Positions 34,796 through 64,000 of a stretch of DNA of 64,000 bases are shown here, piece by piece. Positions within the stretch are counted from its first letter, which is position 1. Every line of letters starts with the position of its first letter. Source of the DNA: Prunella strophiata (Eukaryota; Chordata; Aves; Passeriformes; Prunellidae); contig JAZBQD010000030.1 in NCBI GenBank assembly GCA_036583965.1, positions 110,992,162 to 111,056,161 on the forward strand, in the 5' to 3' direction. The notes under the pieces were generated by a model that was given only the letters and a program-made list of their open reading frames with translations, was not told the DNA's origin and did no database searches. A program made the position numbers and the translations under genes.

Positions 34796-35079
34796 AATTC
34801 TGGGGGTCCTGTGATCCCTCCAATTAGATCCACAGAGGGAGCCAGGCACTGAACTCTAGCGCTGGGATCATCAAAGCTTCTAATCCCACGGGCAACTAAA
34901 ACCCAGAGACGTCTGAGTTCTCGGCAACAGCTTCTCAGAACCTAAAAATTGTTGCTCCGGACAGACAGCAGCCTGGGGCAGGCTGGCCGGAGTCCGCACA
35001 CCGGGCCGGGATGCACGGCAGGGGAAGAAGAAAATGCAGGAATGAGGTGGCTGGCGCTTCCCTCTCCTTTCTTTAACAG

Positions 35080-35338
35080 CTTGATTTGTCACAGCTTCTT
35101 TGCCCCAGCTCAGCAGCGTGCGCGGCGCTCCCCTCCCGCTGCGGCCGGGAGCTCCGGATCGCCCCGGGGCAGCTGCAACCCGAGAACTGCCCCGCTGCCC
35201 TGTCCCGGGAGAGAAAAAGGAGCTGTGCAGGAGCCAGCCCCTCGCCCGTCCCAGGAAGTGACGGCAGCCCGGTCCCGGCACACCTGACTCACCTGGGCGG
35301 GCTGCGCGGAGCCGGGCGGTGTCGGGCGCGGCGCGGCC
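35080..35338 (+). promoter_or_regulatory. RIPK4: RIPK4 CpG-rich promoter and 5' UTR
   Basis: A dense CpG island starts near 35115 and covers exon 1 to about 35650. No TATA box is evident near the ATG, as expected for a CpG-island promoter. A perfect AP-1 site TGACTCA lies at 35285-35291, about 50 bp before the start codon, and a TGACGGC CRE-like half site at about 35259. The transcription start itself cannot be placed from sequence. Confidence 0.65.
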
Positions 35339-61798
<26,460 letters not shown>

Positions 61799-62765
61799 AC
61801 AAAAGGTGCCTGGTGGTGCTTTTTTACCTGGTGTGAGGAGGCTGCTGGAGCTCAGGGCCTTCTCCAGCTGTGCAGGGGTGCGCTCACCAGCGGTGGCAGC
61901 TGATGGACTGAGGTGTTTGAGTGTAACTAAGGCCAAGAGCTGGAATCTGCTGTGGTCTGTGTCACTCATTCCATGCCTGCCCACCCTGCCTGGATCCAGA
62001 CATTCCCCTCCCCAAGGACATCATGAGAGAGGGATGCGACTTGTGCGTTCCCCCTGCTTTTTTTTTTTTTCTTTTTTTTTTTTTTTCTTATGTGCCAAAC
62101 TAATTTAAGAACTAACATTATGCTTTTGTTATTTTCATCAAAACAAAAAGGAAAAAAAAAAAAAAAAAGATTGCATAGATCCATGGTTCATTGCAGCGGT
62201 TGATATTTTGAGCTGAAAGCCTCCAGTTTAGAATAAGCACAACAGCAGTCTGCTTGAAATTAATGCAGGAGTTGAGGAAAGGGCTGTTTAAGGTACAGTT
62301 AATCAGGTTTCTGCTACGTTTTTTAATGGAGACATTGATTACAGATTTCCACGTACTCAAATTTTATGAGGCAGACTTAATAGCAAGGCAGGATTCCAAA
62401 AAGAATAAGCCAAGAAGTAAAAGCTTAACACTGCTGTCTTCATGTACAGTACTACCCTGTATCCAGTAAACTGGACTAGGTGCTTAGTGGTTTATCTTAA
62501 ATGAGCAAGTCAAGAGCTGAAATTTGGACTGGACTGGAACTGGATGGTCTGTTCTAACACCGTTGTACCAATTTGCAAAACACTGGAGAGGCTGATGACT
62601 AGAACTGATATACTGTGTATATAGGATTTCTACCTGTTGTACGCTTTTTTTCTACTGAAGAAAATAGATTGCTTAGAGTGGGTATGTTTTAATACACCTT
62701 TTAATTTCACTCTTTTGGAAGTACAAATGTGGCCTGTTATTAATAAAAAAAAATTGTGTTCCACA
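61799..62765 (+). other. RIPK4: RIPK4 3' UTR
   Basis: Non-coding sequence to just past the AATAAA at 62742-62747. It contains a T-rich tract (62059-62088) and an A-run (62152-62168). Confidence 0.7.
62742..62747 (+). promoter_or_regulatory. RIPK4: RIPK4 polyadenylation signal
   Basis: AATAAA about 945 bp after the stop, followed by GT-rich TTGTGTT and TTGTCTGTATTTTGG sequence. A second AATAAA at 63067-63072 could give a longer form. Confidence 0.7.
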
Positions 62766-62846
62766 ACTTGTCTGTATTTTGGAGTCGATAAAGCAACTGA
62801 AAACCCGTTGACCAACAACAGCAGAACACAACTATCGTGTTTAGTG

Positions 62847-62947
62847 AGCATAGAATGGGTTGGAAGGGACCTTAAAGACCCCCTGATCTGAGCAGGGACA
62901 CCTTCCACTAGATCAGGTTGCTCAGAGCTCCATCCAACCTTGTCTTA
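62847..62947 (-). mobile_element. CR1 LINE 3'-end fragment
   Basis: GCATAGAATGGGTTGGAAGG then GACCTTAAAGACC, followed by GCAGGGACACCTTCCACTAG and CTCCATCCAACCTTGTCTTA: a short antisense CR1 tail just past the RIPK4 poly(A) signal. Confidence 0.85.
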
Positions 62948-64000
62948 AATGATGTAGAAGCCCAAACTGTTGACATGTAAGGCTGCCCTCATTCCCTACA
63001 GCTTTACAGAAAGTCAGGAGCTTGCAGGAATGGGAGGTGTTTGTTATTTATAGAATGAAATTGTAGAATAAAGCCTCACATAACCTAACCTTTATGCATG
63101 TAACACATTGATGTGCAACTGGGATGGTTTCCTCTTGTGCTGTAGCTGCTAGTGGAGAGTGAAATGGTATTTAAAAAGTAGATGGTGAAGCCATGCTCAT
63201 GCCACTACATGGAGATTACAAAGCAGTGCCACTCTTAGCAGAGCATGGCAGTCCCAGCAAGCTCCTAAAGGTGCTGACAGTAAAACTTCTCACTCAACAA
63301 ACAACTGTCATTTTCCTGCTTCCTTCCACTTCTTTGGAGACCAGTAAGGTGGCCATGTTTCATTAAGCTGTGCTTAATCACTGTCTCAGTATAGCAAATT
63401 CAACCACAGACCACTTGGTCTTTCAAGCTTAAACGCTTGGCTTAGCCTAGCACACACCATTCCCTTCTATTTCACAGTCTCCTGAACAATGAGATTAAAG
63501 ATACTTAAATCCCAGTACTTGCCTGAAGTGCAAAAGAGCTGTAAGACCAGGTAACAGCAGTCTTGCACCTCCTAATAAAGGTGGTTCACACCAGCAAGGC
63601 AAGGGGAAAGTACACTTATAAAATGCTTTTAAAAGAGCTCAAACACTGCTTCGCCAGTACATTCCTTCAGTGCCTAATAATAATAGTACATTAGCTTCTA
63701 ATTAAACATGAGGCCACACTCATGAGTCCTTATTTCCATGCTGTCTTTCACAATAACAGGCACCAGCTATGCATTACAGAGAAGGCAACACAGCTGGCAC
63801 TAGACAAAAAAAAAAAAACAACAAAGGATTGCAATGACATGCTGCCAGTGTTGGAGTGGCTATTTTTCCCTGTGAACCAGCCTTCCTTGGGGGCAGGAGG
63901 GGTGAATGGGGGTGCTAAATTTGCACTAATGCAGCAATTAGGAATTACTGTTTTGTAAAGGTCTTCCTACAGGGTGACTTTTCTAGTCGTATGTGCACTC
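62948..64000. other. downstream intergenic, no gene recognised
   Basis: Unique sequence with an A-run at 63807-63820 and an alternative AATAAA at 63067. No coding or repeat feature supported. Confidence 0.5.

Overview
This window is vertebrate nuclear DNA, almost certainly from a bird and probably a songbird. The evidence is large introns with GT/AG junctions, repeated 3'-end fragments of CR1-type LINEs, several solo LTRs, and the neighbour pair PRDM15 - RIPK4 in the same orientation as in other amniotes. There are no bacterial-style operons, CRISPR arrays or tRNA/rRNA genes that I can recognise.

Layout. (1) 1-152: inverted end of an LTR inside the last PRDM15 intron. (2) 188-667: terminal coding exon of PRDM15 (+), followed by its 3' UTR and an AT-rich, locally duplicated stretch to about 2.3 kb. 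(3) 2.3-35 kb: intergenic DNA with CR1 fragments, two solo LTRs (15435-16060 with a perfect 5-bp target duplication; about 21456-21950), microsatellites and minisatellites (82-bp unit at 9.2 kb, TTC arrays at 18.4-18.8 kb, a ~102-bp AT-rich repeat at 27.7 kb, a 2.3-kb GTAC-containing minisatellite at 28.8-31.1 kb), and one orphan exon-like segment encoding one and a half C2H2 zinc fingers (24207-24345). (4) 35.1-62.75 kb: the complete RIPK4 gene (+) in eight coding exons. The CpG-rich promoter and exon 1 lie at 35.1-35.6 kb, a 12-kb first intron runs to 47.5 kb, and exon 8 carries all the ankyrin repeats. The assembled CDS is 2,370 bp (789 aa); all splice phases agree and the kinase catalytic residues are intact. 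(5) 62.75-64 kb: downstream DNA with one more CR1 fragment.

The most unusual structure is RIPK4 intron 1. About half of it is tandem DNA: ~52 copies of a 39-bp unit starting about 160 bp after exon 1, ~121 copies of GGGAT, 1.7 kb of mixed GGGATAT/GGGAT, a 0.6-kb T/C-rich tract and ~185 copies of GGGGGA. The G-rich arrays have their G-runs on the sense strand, so the locus should be very prone to G-quadruplexes and R-loops. These arrays also create the longest open frames in the window (up to ~1,500 codons), which are arithmetic artefacts and not genes.

Functionally, PRDM15 is a PR-domain zinc-finger transcription factor and RIPK4 a keratinocyte-differentiation kinase; they are neighbours by synteny and no shared pathway is implied. 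I found no evidence for a new enzymatic or defence system. The best leads are the repeat structure of RIPK4 intron 1, the orphan zinc-finger exon, and a RIPK4 splice acceptor that seems to have been supplied by an old CR1 element.
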